Source of the DNA: Acrasis kona
Taxonomy: Eukaryota; Heterolobosea; Eutetramitea; Acrasida; Acrasidae
Length of the DNA stretch: 41,445 nt
NCBI GenBank assembly: GCA_026419775.2
Contig: JAOPGA020000002.1
Location: forward strand, 1-41,445
Reading direction: 5' to 3'
Shown here: piece by piece, positions 1 through 10,891 of the stretch
How positions within the stretch are numbered: the stretch's first letter is position 1
Layout of the letters: every line of letters starts with the position of its first letter
Position numbers and translations under genes: made by a program
Notes under the pieces: generated by a model
The model's database searches: none
The model's input: only the letters and a program-made list of their open reading frames with translations
What the model was told of the DNA's origin: nothing

Positions 1-877
1 GTCTTGTCATTTGTCCAAGCAGATCAATCAGTCGCCGATGTATTGGTAGATCAGGCAAAGGATGTTGTGGATGATGCGAAAGTGGCAGCCACAAATGTCG
101 TGAGTAACGTAAAGGATGCAACGATTAAAGTCGCATCAGATATTGTGGATAAGGCGAAGGACACCGTAGATGGGGCAAAAAAAGCCGTAAAGGAGGTCAG
201 AAAAAGAATTCCTGATTCATACAGCAAATACATGAAACTGTCCGAGGATGATTTTGAAGACGAAGAACAAGAAGACGATCAAGGCGAAGATGAGGAACAA
301 GAAGATGACCAAGGTGATGATGATAACCGTGATGGTCATGATGATTACGATGATGATTATGATGCTGACTTTGCCAATCAAGATGATTATGATTATGGTA
401 AATAACCTCAACTACTATAAAAACATTAAATGTATAGATGACAGCATCGCTGAGCTTGATGGACTAAGAGATAAAGTTCTACCAAACTACAACGACAGAC
501 AACACAAGGCAGAGTTCATCCCAAGAGATCCACCAAAGACACCTGAAGTAAAGAAAGAGTCAAAGAAGAAGTCCAACAAAACAGACAAGAAGAAAAAAAA
601 GTCTTCGAAAGAATTGTCAGATTCAATCCTTGAGAAGTTGGCAGATGAGTTGAAAGAACTCGACAAGTTGGAGAAGGATGTTAGCGATGAAGTAGACACC
701 GACGATCTTGATGTACTTGAGTTTGCCGACGAAGAGGACATCAAGAAGTCAACAATAGACAAGACGAAAGCATTGTTTTCTGATTTGGATGTTGACGAAG
801 AAAAGGAAGAGAACAAGAGCGAAGAAAAGACCGAAACGAAGCCTGGTCAAGACAAGGTCGTTGATGGAAAAGTGTAA
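1..877 (+). CDS. LEA-like acidic, charged low-complexity protein (5' partial)
   Basis: The reading frame is open to the left edge of the window, so the 5' end is missing. Two exons, 1-397 and 438-877, are joined across a 40-nt intron (GTAAAT...TATAG); the splice falls after the first base of an Asp codon and keeps the frame. The N-terminal part has repeating Ala/Val/Asp/Lys heptad- or 11-mer-like segments (VVDDAK, VVSNVKDA, VVDKAKDT), typical of late-embryogenesis-abundant or apolipophorin-like amphipathic helices. A strongly acidic Asp/Glu block follows (roughly residues 78-130), then a Lys-rich stretch, then an acidic helical tail ending in DKVVDGKV. No catalytic domain is visible. A desiccation or stress chaperone role is inferred from composition only. 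It is convergent with the nuclease gene 170 bp downstream. Confidence 0.6.
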
Positions 878-1047
878 ATCAGAGTCAACTATGATTTTTA
901 AATTTGGTTGATTTTAAAAATAAAATGTGATAGTTTAAAACTTGATGTGCTTGGCTGTTATTGTTTCTTTTGTGCATATACATAGGCATTGTAGATACCA
1001 ATAAATAATCAAGGTTAAAAAGAGTACAATTCAAACTTTATTGTTTT

Positions 1048-2429
1048 TTATCTTTTGCTCTTCTTTTGTCTTGTATAAAACGGGTTTTGATATCGCCTTT
1101 TAGCACCGTTGAATTGCGATCTCTTGATTATTTTATTATTAAGATCTTCGTCTGCAATCAACTTCCTTCTCAACTCTATACCTCCATTCGAACTATAGTG
1201 GCCAGGTTTCCTTACAATTCGATTTCTTTTCCTAAGGATTCTTTTCATGCGAATCGGTTTTTTTGCGACCGTTTCATCGGCCCATTCCTTGTCATGGTTG
1301 ACCTGACTAGAATCAATGCAATTGAAATATATCGCTCCGGAAATTTGACCTTGATTGTCGCATGATCATCAAGCATGTTCTTCATTAAATTTTTCCAGTT
1401 TTGGCGTGTCAAGATTTCAGACTCACCGTCATTAATGGATACCGACATGCCATTTATCATTGAAGTCTTGCACTCGTTTGGACACGTTTTTCCACCAAAG
1501 AATACTGCTTGCGGTCTATATGTGACTGTCACAGTTGTCTTGTAAAACAACTCTCTTAGGGATTTACAATCAGCGACGAGTGCGGCGCATTTTTTGAACG
1601 AGCTAGGGGTGTTCAGAGTTTTTGAGTACTCAAAAAAGATGTCAGAAAGTGGTGGTTTGATCCCTGCGAGGCTTGGCATGGCTGTATATATTTGGAGATC
1701 AGGATCTCCGCTGCATTTGGACCAATCCATAATCTCGGGATAAGCGTCGACGTTCTGATCCTCTGCTTTTCTTGCCGTATCGTATTTTTCATTTTGCTGT
1801 TTGATGCACATGCCATCGAATGCTATACCATTCTTTTTTCTGACTATCACCTTGAAAAAATGTGAGGGCACTTGAATCGAAATAGTGCCGCCAACTTCCT
1901 TAGTTCCTCTCAGAGGGGGATTGTATACTGCACCAGTAATTACAACCACATCTTCGTATCCTATCATTGCATTTTGTATAATCTTCGTGAGGGTATGCTC
2001 AGCACATCTCCATAAAACTCGATTGACTCCTGGATGTTGTGGTGCTCTATTAAAAGTTTCGAACGTGGCCGTTTTTTGCTCGTTCGTTCTCATATCTCCG
2101 TTAGGAACAAAGTGTCCCCGATCATAACCATTAGCGAATGTATTTCCGTTCCCACCTGCTGTGTGATACCAAGGGTCTTTGTTCGGGCGTAATACATTGA
2201 CTTGATTTAGGTGTGAAGTACTTAGCTCGTGTATTGTGAAGAGTGGTGAATTGTATTCGTGAGAGTAACATGAGTAGTAGAATTTGGCGTCAATGGATAC
2301 TGATTGTAAGCCTCGGTTGTTCCGATATTCACGACATACCTCCGTCGCATCATGTAAGATTGTGGCATTAGCATAAAAGGCTAGGAGCACTACCAACAAC
2401 TTGAACATAACCCTAATTCTGAAGAGCAT
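1048..2429 (-). CDS. Secreted DNA/RNA non-specific endonuclease (DRGH, NUC1/EndoG-like)
   Basis: Two exons on the minus strand: 2429-1350 and 1302-1048. The 47-nt intron (1349-1303) has a GTCAAA donor and ends TAGTCAG; removing it joins ...DDHATIK to VNHDKEW in frame. Unspliced, the frame would stop at 1245. The protein is about 444 residues. A hydrophobic N-terminus (from the internal Met8, MFKLLVVLLAF) acts as a signal peptide, so the true start may be Met8. The family signature DRGH is at residues 103-106 in NGYDRGHFVPNGDM, with the conserved Asn/Trp segment about 30 residues later (APQHPGVNRVLW). His106 is the expected general base, and a downstream Asn the metal ligand. The last 80 residues are Lys/Arg-rich and outside the nuclease fold. 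Probable role: extracellular or lysosomal nucleic-acid digestion in a phagotroph. Confidence 0.82.
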
Positions 2430-3298
2430 ATTTGATGGTATTATTCGTTTTGTCGCCCTGTTTTGGTATATACCTGTGATAAAAATATAGCATCATATAT
2501 TAGATTTACAATATGATCGAAAGTCGATCCAAAGAATGATCTATAGATGTTCTATTCTAATAATAGTTTGGTATTTGGTCGTTACAATTAAGAACCTTTA
2601 TTATTCTCCTTCGTGTCCCGCATTTTGTCCATCGACAATATCCACAATCTACGCATTGTTTTAATGCCTCTGACGAAATACGTTGTTGGTGCATGTATGT
2701 GAACGTGTTCGCAGGGTACTTCAAAAAGTGATTTTGATCGGCAGTATGTCAAATCCACGATCATTTATTCAAATACCTCTTGCTATAAACTAGATGCATT
2801 TCCTCTATTAGCACTCTGTCAAACAGGTACACAAACAGTCTCAAATTCATGGTAATCCAGTACCAGACATCAAGATAATCATCCGTGAGCAGTTACCGCA
2901 CAAATAGAAGTTTAGTAACGTAAACATGATTTTAACTTTGACGCGTTGAAAAATATTAATTATAATAAAGGATCATGCTGCAGATTAGAAAAGGATTACA
3001 CAAACAAGTGTTCTAATTTGAATTAGAGAGTTCAACAAATAAGGGTACAAACCTTGACGTTAGCAAAAGAATTCCTGTCTGCACTGGAACAAATGTAATA
3101 AGTCATCAAAATGGCTTAAAAGATATTCAAGTTATAAGAGAACTCAGAATATGCGGTATTCCCTTTTTCGAAACTTTTGATGAATGAATGTCGTTGTGGT
3201 TTATTTCGAATTTCTACTAATAAACATGATGTTGGACTTGGCCTTCGTCTGATGTTGGTTTCTAAAATATTGTAAATTCATCAACCTAACTTCAAAAA
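2430..3298. other. Intergenic region between divergent genes
   Basis: About 870 bp between two divergently transcribed genes. No convincing exon, RNA gene or repeat was seen. Stops are frequent in all frames and the sequence is AT-rich. One inverted repeat (2515-2529) near the nuclease start is listed separately. Confidence 0.5.
2515..2529. promoter_or_regulatory. GATCGA-AAG-TCGATC inverted repeat upstream of nuclease gene
   Basis: A perfect 6-bp inverted repeat with a 3-nt spacer lies about 85 bp upstream of the nuclease start codon. Its position suits a dimeric regulator site, but this is inference; a related GATCGAAATTGATC sequence occurs near 6153, upstream of the TIM-barrel gene. Confidence 0.25.
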
Positions 3299-5224
3299 AT
3301 GCCTGTTGTTTTTATGGCTGGGGGCAACACAAGCCCAAGAGGCTTGGCAGTTTTGCTTTTATTTTTAGCTTTGTTCACAATATTAAATTCGTTTTTTCTA
3401 AATGATGATGGATACGATGATTATGATCCACCAGAAGTATCAATGAGCGTTCAAATTAACCAACCAACAGCATTTATTTCGAGGAAGTGTTCAAACCACC
3501 CATTTGGCATCACAAAGTCGAAAAAATTTTCAATAAGGAATCTACCTGTAGGAAGTAGATTTGATTCAACTTGGTTCTATTTGATGGATTCAAATATAGA
3601 TCAGGGCAATCTGATCGCAATACACCCACGTACATCCTCGAACGATCCTTCGGCACCATACGGTTTCGTCCTCGAGTTCTATTCCACGAATCAAACAAAC
3701 GGGTGCGAGTGGGTCAAGCGATACGAGGATCAAGTCGAACAGAGCACTTTACATTTTGTACAAAAGAGCCACGACCAGGTTTGTTTGTATTTAGTCCACT
3801 CGGTGTTCGATCCAACCAATCTACTGGTTGCATACAAGGTGACTTCTTACTGTTTAAATGGCAACCATAAGGTGATCTCGTATAGTTGGCCCATCAAGGG
3901 TAATCTGCCAATCACAGCAGTAAGCGATTATGTTGGTAAGGACAAAGCAAACTGCATACACGTTTCTTTCCAAAACGACGCCGTCGAGTACCGCGTCATT
4001 TGCAGGGATGTTGATGATCAAGTTACATTCCACACAGGCCCAGCCTCCAACAAAACGTCCGTTATTCACGACGTTCTTGCATTACATCGGCTATCAGAAA
4101 AGACATTAATCTTCAAGGAGGAAGGTAGTCTAGATGACATTAGAATAGGAACAAGCAACGTTGAGACTGCGGCTCGAAATGCACTTTCTCAGCTCACATA
4201 TGACGACGATGACCTACAATACGAACAACATTCTTCTAGAGAATTCGGAGTGTCCATCAATGCAAAATTAATTGGAAACGATAGCAGTTATTCAGTCATG
4301 AGATTACCTTTTGGCGCTAAGCAAGGTTTACAAAAAGAGTGGAACGCGATCGTTTAGGGACGTCACATCATTTTGGAAAACATTTTTCGTCTACAATCAA
4401 GAAACTCAAAGATGGTCATTTTAAACATTGTGCAGGAAAGTTTAATTGTTAGCCAACTCACTTCGAAAAATCTCGTTGAGATTGCAACCATATCACCACC
4501 GCGTTACGATTTGAATCATGATCCTCTGCATGTAAAGAGAATGTCAGAGTCGGACCAATACAAGAGGACTACAATGTTGTTTGAGATTACAAGGACATTA
4601 AATTCAATTATAGACACTAGAAGGCAGGAGGAGAGTTATAAAGTTCCACGCGTTGTTTCTATGAGCGACCTCTCAAGTCGGGTCGTTGTTGGTGCTGAGG
4701 GAGATAGTATTTTGTACGTTCACAAGAGGTCAGAGAAGTATTGGGAAGCTGAATTTTTGTTATCTGCAATCAATGTTGCCGATGCTGCCAACACTCAAAT
4801 AAAAGTATCTGAACAGGAGGAACCGAACGAAAGTTCATTCTTGTCTGCTCTTTTTAGTTTCTTTTTTAATATTGCACCTTACAAAGAAAGAAGTCCCGTT
4901 TCTAAAAAGAATCGGGTGTTTGTGGATGCTACGTTTGATCAAAATGATAAGCTGATTACATTACTGGATGATGGAACCATGTCTCTATTTGATTTGAACT
5001 CTTCATCAAACGGTCAAAGCAATGACCAATTTTCTTACTTTGATGATGATAATAGCCTTCTTTCCTTGTTCTTATACCGTTGGAAATTGTATCTACTACT
5101 ATTAGCGATGTTGATCGTGTTTATTTTGAATGAACTAAGCATATCAAAGAGAGTTAACTACGCGAGAGAACAACTGCAGAGAGAACGAGAGAGACAGAAT
5201 GGGCAACGACCACACCAAGACTAA
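3299..5224 (+). CDS. Two-TM membrane protein, frame interrupted by two compensating 1-nt shifts
   Basis: Two open segments, 3299-4357 and about 4358-5224, lie in the same frame and are separated by one TAG at 4355-4357. Between about 4353 and 4422 the coding-like reading is in the +1 frame (contains FWKTFFVYNQETQRWSF). It would be reached by one fewer T in the TTT run at 4353-4355 and left again by one more T in the TTTT run at 4420-4423, so this is probably a single gene of about 640 residues with two homopolymer errors or true compensating indels. The N-terminus has a membrane segment (about residues 15-33). The middle is beta-rich, propeller-like, with N-glycosylation sequons. A second TM (YLLLLAMLIVFIL) lies near the C-terminus, followed by a short Arg/Gln-rich tail. 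The family was not recognised; a lumenal beta-propeller protein of the secretory pathway is a guess. An alternative is an 84-nt in-frame intron, 4352-4435. Confidence 0.6.
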
Positions 5225-5296
5225 CAATAACAACAAAATGTAAACATTAAAGATTGTATAAATATGTTTTTAATTATTGTGTTCATCATTAAATGT

Positions 5297-6130
5297 TCAG
5301 TTTTTAATCACAATGGATTTGAAACTCTTTGTGCACTCCTCCATGGCCACTTCAACGGGTAATCTTTCAAGAGAACTCGCACCGTAGAATCCATGTATTC
5401 CATTCACACGATTAATTACGTACTCTGCATCGTCTGGTGTTGCTATTGGACCGCCGTGGCATAGCACAATTGCGTCGGGTTTGACTTTAACTACAGCATC
5501 TCTTATCGCTTGACACCTCTCCACACAATTGTCTAATGTAAGTGCTGTTTTTGCACCGATCGCTCCACTTGTTGTGAGGCCCATGTGCGCCACTATAATG
5601 TCTGCATCTGCTTTGGCCATTGCGGTTGCCTCTTCCTCGTTGAAAACATAAGGAGAAGTGACGAGTCCCATCTCATTTGCAAGTCTAATCATTTCAACTT
5701 CTTGAGAGTATGACATGCCGGTCTCTTCCAAATTCTGACGGAAGTTTCCATCAATTAATCCTACAGTTGGGAAGTTTTGAACACCTGCGAATCCAAGTTC
5801 TTTTACTGTGCGGAGTAGTTTTGACATATTTCTGAAAGGATCAGTACCACAGACTCCAGCTAGAACAGGTGTCTCATCTACAACGGTAAGGATCTCCTTC
5901 GCCATATCCAACATGATTTCATTTGCGTCACCGTATGGCATCAACCCTGCCAAACTACCTCTTCCTGCCATTCTGAACCTACCAGAATTATATAAAATCA
6001 AAAGATCTATTCCACCCTTCTCTAGTGATTTGGCACTTAGCCCAATGCCGGCGCCTCCTCCAATGATGGCTTTCTTAGATTTAATAACTTCTCTTAATTT
6101 TGATAAAATTTGTTCTTTTGTTTTGGACAT
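5297..6130 (-). CDS. PEP-hydrolase-like TIM-barrel protein (Tm-1 C-terminal family)
   Basis: A single exon of 277 residues that matches the stand-alone length of the PEP_hydrolase/TIM-barrel signal-transduction family (the C-terminal half of plant Tm-1-type proteins). Diagnostic segments are [21 protein letters not shown] near the N-terminus, [17 protein letters not shown], the region [45 protein letters not shown] and a final phosphate-loop-like [12 protein letters not shown]. The enzyme activity is poorly established in eukaryotes, so phosphoenolpyruvate hydrolysis should be taken as the family label only. No targeting peptide is obvious, so it is probably cytosolic. The gene is convergent with its left neighbour: the two stop codons are 72 bp apart. 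Confidence 0.85.
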   Translation of the reverse strand: MSKTKEQILSKLREVIKSKKAIIGGGAGIGLSAKSLEKGGIDLLILYNSGRFRMAGRGSLAGLMPYGDANEIMLDMAKEILTVVDETPVLAGVCGTDPFRNMSKLLRTVKELGFAGVQNFPTVGLIDGNFRQNLEETGMSYSQEVEMIRLANEMGLVTSPYVFNEEEATAMAKADADIIVAHMGLTTSGAIGAKTALTLDNCVERCQAIRDAVVKVKPDAIVLCHGGPIATPDDAEYVINRVNGIHGFYGASSLERLPVEVAMEECTKSFKSIVIKN

Positions 6131-7839
6131 GTTGTGAGTTGTGCGGATTGTAAGATCGAAATTGATCTAAAATCGACATTGGATAAGGTGGACCCTTCAA
6201 ATTTGAATCAACTTTCTGTGACTTTATTTTTAACATTGTTTAATTAAGACAAAGAGTGGTGATTCGCGGAAGTTGCTATCCGTTGGAAAACATTCATACC
6301 ATAATTCTAAAGGTCCGGCAGTGAAGGTCATTCTAAAACCTCCGCCACAGCTTTCACAATGATATCATCTTAATTGATACATATTAAAATCAGTTAACGG
6401 ATACCAAACAGCGAAATAGATACTGGCGGTATAATTATATTTAAATTTTATACCCAGAAAAAGCCTTGTCATTACAAATACATTGCAATTGACCATATGT
6501 GGTTTGAACACATGTAATTCTACGATTAGAAATGTACTTATATAAGGTCAAATTTTACTAAAAGGGTTTGACCAATTGTTTCTGGACTACACGAGCTCAA
6601 CCAAATCTCAAGAACGAACCATTTGTGGGCGATTATTTTGGTAACACAACACACACAACACATCTATTCATCTTTCATTTAAACTTCTGATGTTCCTATG
6701 CGTCCATCGGAAGTTGATGGAGGATGAATTGAGGTAACGCACAGCACGGCTTTTTGAACGTAAGTAATATATCAAATAATTGAAGTAGCACTGTGAACCT
6801 ATCATTAAACGTCAAACCGAAATGTATACAACATGTAAAAGCTTTCGCATTGGGATACGCAATAACTAACAATCTGATAGAGCAGGGAAAGTGTTCTTAA
6901 ACTTAACATATTTATCATGTTAGTGCATGTCCTTGTCAGGATCGACCATTAAACACGACACGTACGATATCAGTACTTTGCCAATATATCATCAAACGGC
7001 AAGGCGGTAAGCACAAGTAAGTATCTTATAGTGTGTTAATACTTATAACGCCAAATATAGTATAATGTGCGGGACAAACATAAGTATCGATGCTCTCTGC
7101 TGACGGCTCTGTACCAAATAAAATTATTAGTATACCAGTGCTGTTTGTGAAGTTGTATTCATAGTCTTTGTTTTTGTATTCCTAGTCTTTGTAACCTAGT
7201 AGAGTTCGTCAACCAAATGACTATCGATCAATGTCAAAGTTTTAGTTCGCCCTCAAGTGGAATGTATTCCCTACAGAGTTCGCGTTAAAAATCAGATATA
7301 GCTCGTGGTTGGTGTCATAGAGTAAAAAGACGAAGCGAAACATTCGGAATGGGAGATGAAAGGTCGCATACGGTGAACAAATGCATGTTGGATCATCAAA
7401 ATCGACGGTATTGTTTACGTGTTCATTTATTGGTTGGTGGGGTGAATGTGTCATCTGTCAAAAAGTAACGAATGATTGAACGAATTTTTATTGATGTTTT
7501 GTATGTCGTATCGCCCGTACATTTACTTCGCATTTTCGTCGGCAATCAAACTTTCGTGGTAATCATCGATCGAATTAGAGTTTGTTGTGAATTCAATGAG
7601 TAGCAGCCGAATCGTCACCACTCAAAAAATATCCCTTGATGCCCAGACGAATCAAATGTAAATTGTCTTATTTCTACCACCAAAGTGTTTGAAGCTCATC
7701 GATCCAATATCTTACATACATGAATAATACGTTAAAACCGCTTTTTGACGCACTGTGAAGTGCTATAAAAAGCATCAAGTCGATTCGAACAGGTTATGAT
7801 TCGTGTCATTGTAAACAACAATCAAATAAAAAAAATCAT
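6131..7839. other. 1.7-kb apparently gene-free region
   Basis: No coding segment of convincing composition was found on either strand; the one 70-codon minus-strand frame at 7242-7454 lacks recognisable features. There is a short imperfect direct duplication around 7154-7191 (TTGTATTCATAGTCTTTG followed by TTGTATTCCTAGTCTTTG). A non-coding RNA or promoter elements for the TIM-barrel gene could lie here, but nothing specific was recognised. No snRNA or tRNA motif was seen. Confidence 0.45.
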
Positions 7840-10647
7840 TTATTGATATCTTGGTGGTCTTCTCACATCATTCTGAGCATTCCACTTTAATGATGATTTT
7901 TGAGCATAACGATAAGCATGATGATGAGGACTGTGCTTAAAAGCGCTCGAATAATCATCATCCTGTAATAAAATCTTATCGTCTTCACTAGATGTGAAAT
8001 TAGATTCCACAATGGTATCGAAACCATCTGGCCATTGTACCTTCTTTGCACTTCCAATCACCAATGGACGATGATTCTTGATCTTTTTAGCAGGAGTAAC
8101 GCTTACGTCGTCATCATCAAATCGAGGTCTCTTTGATCCTAACGGTGGTGGTTGATGTCCGCTCTTGATGGGCGTTTGGTACCTATTTTCTATTCTACTC
8201 TTTACGTTCCTCGATGGAGTCAATTGAATGGGATTTGATTTGATTGGTGTGGTAATCATCGATGAATCGTTCATTGATGAATTGGGATGATTATATTTTT
8301 GAACTCTACTCACTACTGGCGAAAAGAAATTAATTGGCGTTCCAATTACTAATTTACTAGGAGTAGATGATGATGATGATGATGCTCTAGTGGGTGTTTT
8401 CATGGGTGTTTTGTTGATTGGAGTGGAATGTGTGATTTGTGAATTGACTTTACTTGGTGTTTTGAACAATTCGTGATTCCTTTTGAATTTCTTGAGTGGA
8501 CGAGAGGACGTAAACATTTCGTAATGGTCGTCATCGTGAATGGAATGAATTTGATCCAATTCGATTCCGTTGGTATCAAATTTCAACAATGGCACCAAAT
8601 GAGGATTCTCTCGATCGAATTCATCAATGATATCTTGTGCAATTTGTCTGCTGTTGGCGCTGAATTGTACTTTTGGTTTATTGGAGATGTATTGTTCGAA
8701 TTCTTCAATTTCTTTTCCTTTTTGTAGTAATTCTTGTGGAATGGAAATGTTGGTTGATTTAATTTTGTGATCCATTAATTTCATCTTTTCGTGTTGTGAT
8801 TCGTTATTGTATGATTCGATGATTTGACTCTTTCTTTTTCTTGATATGGAGTTGTAGAGCGCTCTCCTTGATTGGTCCAATTCGTATTTCTTTTTTGCAA
8901 TTTGAACATCTCTTTCAATGATCATTTGACGTAATTGAGATTGACACTTTTGAGATTTGATTAGCGATTGGAGCATTAACGTTCTCTTTTGTTTTATTTT
9001 GTAACTTGTTTGGCGCCACCATAGTTGAATCAATGTTGCTGATGTGATTTTAATGTGTAGATTGTTTGTAATTGATTTCGTTCGGATCAGTGATTGTAGT
9101 GATGTGATTCTGCGAATGTCGACCTGAAGAATGTGAGATTGTGTGGATCCGCGATAAAGCGATTGAATTAGTTTGGAGCAGTGAATGTTGAAGAGATGGT
9201 TGCGAATTGTTCGTTGGAGAATTGTTGCCGCGTGGACTGATTGTGAGTGGTTGGATTGTAAAATGGATCCGCGCGTTAATGCTTGAATGGTTGTGATTTG
9301 TGTGAGGAATGTGTGGTGGTGGTTTCTTGTGATGGCGCCGCGTACTAATGATTGGTAGGGTATGATTTGTGAAAGTTGATCATTTTTGGATTTTGTGACA
9401 TGTTGACCTCTTGTGAGTGATTGTATCAAAACGATTCTGTCTGTCTCCTTTAGCCCAATGTATGAGTGGATCAGGTTATGTATGGTTTGAATGTAATGGA
9501 GTTGGAGTTGGAAGGCTCTGTAGAACGCAATTCTGTGGAATGTGTCTTTGAGGAGGATCAATGTGCTTTTTAGATCTCTTGTTTGCTTCTTTACTATTTT
9601 ACCTCTACATAATGATTGTAGTAGTTGAACGCTTTGTACTTGCTTTCTGAGTGTTTGAAGTTGCTTTTTTGAGCGGCAAAGAGTTTGTATTGTCATGGCA
9701 GCGTTAGATCTGGTATTTAGTTCAGAAACTGTATGTGTTCGTACTTTGGACGCAACAAATAGAGTATTTAGTGTCGAAACTAAATTGTGTAGTTTTTCTG
9801 ATTTCGTTGTTTGTAAATAAAGCTTTGCAGTTGATTGAAGTATTTTTAAGTTGCTTATCAATGATTCGAATTTTCCTCTTGTCAACGAACCACGATAGAT
9901 TGGTTGAACAGCGAGTGCAAGTTGATTTTTCTGAAGTTCGTCTTGGTAACTTCTTCTTGTCAAATATCCACGATAAATCTGCTGAACAGCGAGTGCAAGT
10001 TGTGTCTTTTCAAGTTCGAGTTGCTTCCTGCGGATCTCCTCTAGGTGATTTCTTCTCGCCAAATAACCATGATAAATTCGCTGTACTGCAAGTGCAAGTT
10101 GTGTCTTTTTAAGTTCATCTTCGTAACTTTTTCTCGCCAAGTGACCGCGATAAATTCGCTGAACAAAATATGCAAGTTGCATCTTTTTAAGCTCGTCTTC
10201 AGACAATTCTAGTACTATCTTTGTTGCTTTCTTCTTTATTCCTTCTGCATTGGGTGCATTTTTAATAATTTTTCTTCTGTTCCGAATGGGTGTCATTGAT
10301 TGAGGTTGTTCAAAAACTATGATCTTTGTTGTCAATGGCGTCTCTGGTTGCGGTATCGATTCATTGTCCTCATTTGAATGTTTGGACTCGCTTGCGCCAA
10401 TGTTAAATGTTATTTCGTCGTCAACCTCTTTTGGATTGGATGTGGAGGGTCTTATGCCTGGAGTTTTAACTGATTGATTGCTAATTTTCCTCCTCTTTCT
10501 CGTTGGTGTTTTATTAATTATGGTATCGGGTTCCTGTGGAGGTTCGAACTCTACTTTCCTTTTCTTTGTTGGAGTAGATTCAGGGGCAGTGCTGGATGAG
10601 GGCACTTGGGCCCCACCTTTTTTGAGTCGACTTCGAGTATTCACCAT
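7840..10647 (-). CDS. Multi-IQ-motif, TP/SP-rich basic protein (ASPM-like organisation)
   Basis: A single 935-residue exon. The N-terminal 140 residues are disordered, with TPTKKRK/TPTRKRRK-type clusters that could serve as nuclear localisation signals and CDK sites. From about residue 155 to 600 there are roughly a dozen IQ-like motifs ([VIL]QxxxRGxxx[RK]). The first four are near-identical units built on ALAVQxIYRGxLxRR; later ones are degenerate (IQSLTRG, YQSLVRG, IQALTRG, LQSLCRG). IQ motifs bind calmodulin or myosin light chains; arrays like this occur in ASPM and unconventional myosins, but no calponin-homology or motor domain is present. The C-terminal third is again rich in TP sites and has a poly-Ser run. 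A spindle or cytoskeletal calmodulin-binding role is inferred. It is divergent from the LRR gene, 244 bp between starts. Confidence 0.7.
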   Translation of the reverse strand: MVNTRSRLKKGGAQVPSSSTAPESTPTKKRKVEFEPPQEPDTIINKTPTRKRRKISNQSVKTPGIRPSTSNPKEVDDEITFNIGASESKHSNEDNESIPQPETPLTTKIIVFEQPQSMTPIRNRRKIIKNAPNAEGIKKKATKIVLELSEDELKKMQLAYFVQRIYRGHLARKSYEDELKKTQLALAVQRIYHGYLARRNHLEEIRRKQLELEKTQLALAVQQIYRGYLTRRSYQDELQKNQLALAVQPIYRGSLTRGKFESLISNLKILQSTAKLYLQTTKSEKLHNLVSTLNTLFVASKVRTHTVSELNTRSNAAMTIQTLCRSKKQLQTLRKQVQSVQLLQSLCRGKIVKKQTRDLKSTLILLKDTFHRIAFYRAFQLQLHYIQTIHNLIHSYIGLKETDRIVLIQSLTRGQHVTKSKNDQLSQIIPYQSLVRGAITRNHHHTFLTQITTIQALTRGSILQSNHSQSVHAATILQRTIRNHLFNIHCSKLIQSLYRGSTQSHILQVDIRRITSLQSLIRTKSITNNLHIKITSATLIQLWWRQTSYKIKQKRTLMLQSLIKSQKCQSQLRQMIIERDVQIAKKKYELDQSRRALYNSISRKRKSQIIESYNNESQHEKMKLMDHKIKSTNISIPQELLQKGKEIEEFEQYISNKPKVQFSANSRQIAQDIIDEFDRENPHLVPLLKFDTNGIELDQIHSIHDDDHYEMFTSSRPLKKFKRNHELFKTPSKVNSQITHSTPINKTPMKTPTRASSSSSSTPSKLVIGTPINFFSPVVSRVQKYNHPNSSMNDSSMITTPIKSNPIQLTPSRNVKSRIENRYQTPIKSGHQPPPLGSKRPRFDDDDVSVTPAKKIKNHRPLVIGSAKKVQWPDGFDTIVESNFTSSEDDKILLQDDDYSSAFKHSPHHHAYRYAQKSSLKWNAQNDVRRPPRYQ
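9890..10185 (-). repeat. Tandem IQ-motif units within the IQ-repeat gene
   Basis: Four closely similar coding units (KxQLALAVQxIYRGxLxR followed by a short DEL/EEI linker) are recognisable at DNA level, for instance the recurrent GCGAGTGCAAGTTG-type sequence at about 9910, 9990 and 10088. They are fresher duplicates than the degenerate IQ motifs that follow in the protein. Confidence 0.6.
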
Positions 10648-10891
10648 TGTTTTATACTTCAGGACTCACAAAGCTGAAGCTCCTTACAAAAAATTTAACG
10701 ATGAATCTTGAACAGGCATTTCGAAAATCTAACAAAACGTCGAATCTTATGTATGAATCCAAAAGAAAAACACGACATTAGCGAAACAACATAAAATATA
10801 GTAGTAAATATACGAACCATAATGTGCACCAAATGTTTGAATTGAAGCGCCCAAAAAAACCTGGTTGATCAATTCAAAGTTGTAATTTGAA
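10648..10891. promoter_or_regulatory. Bidirectional promoter region (IQ-repeat / LRR genes)
   Basis: The start codons of the two divergent genes are 244 bp apart with no intervening gene. Both proteins are long, SP/TP-rich and probably cytoskeletal, so shared control is plausible; no specific element was identified. Confidence 0.4.

Noticed and set aside
4373-5224. Second half of the two-TM gene as a separate gene starting at 4373
   Set aside because: It would need a TTG start, is in the same frame as the upstream part, and the sequence between reads as protein after two 1-nt shifts.
7242-7454. 70-codon frame on the minus strand
   Set aside because: It has no motif and no flanking exons, and its composition is like the surrounding intergenic DNA.
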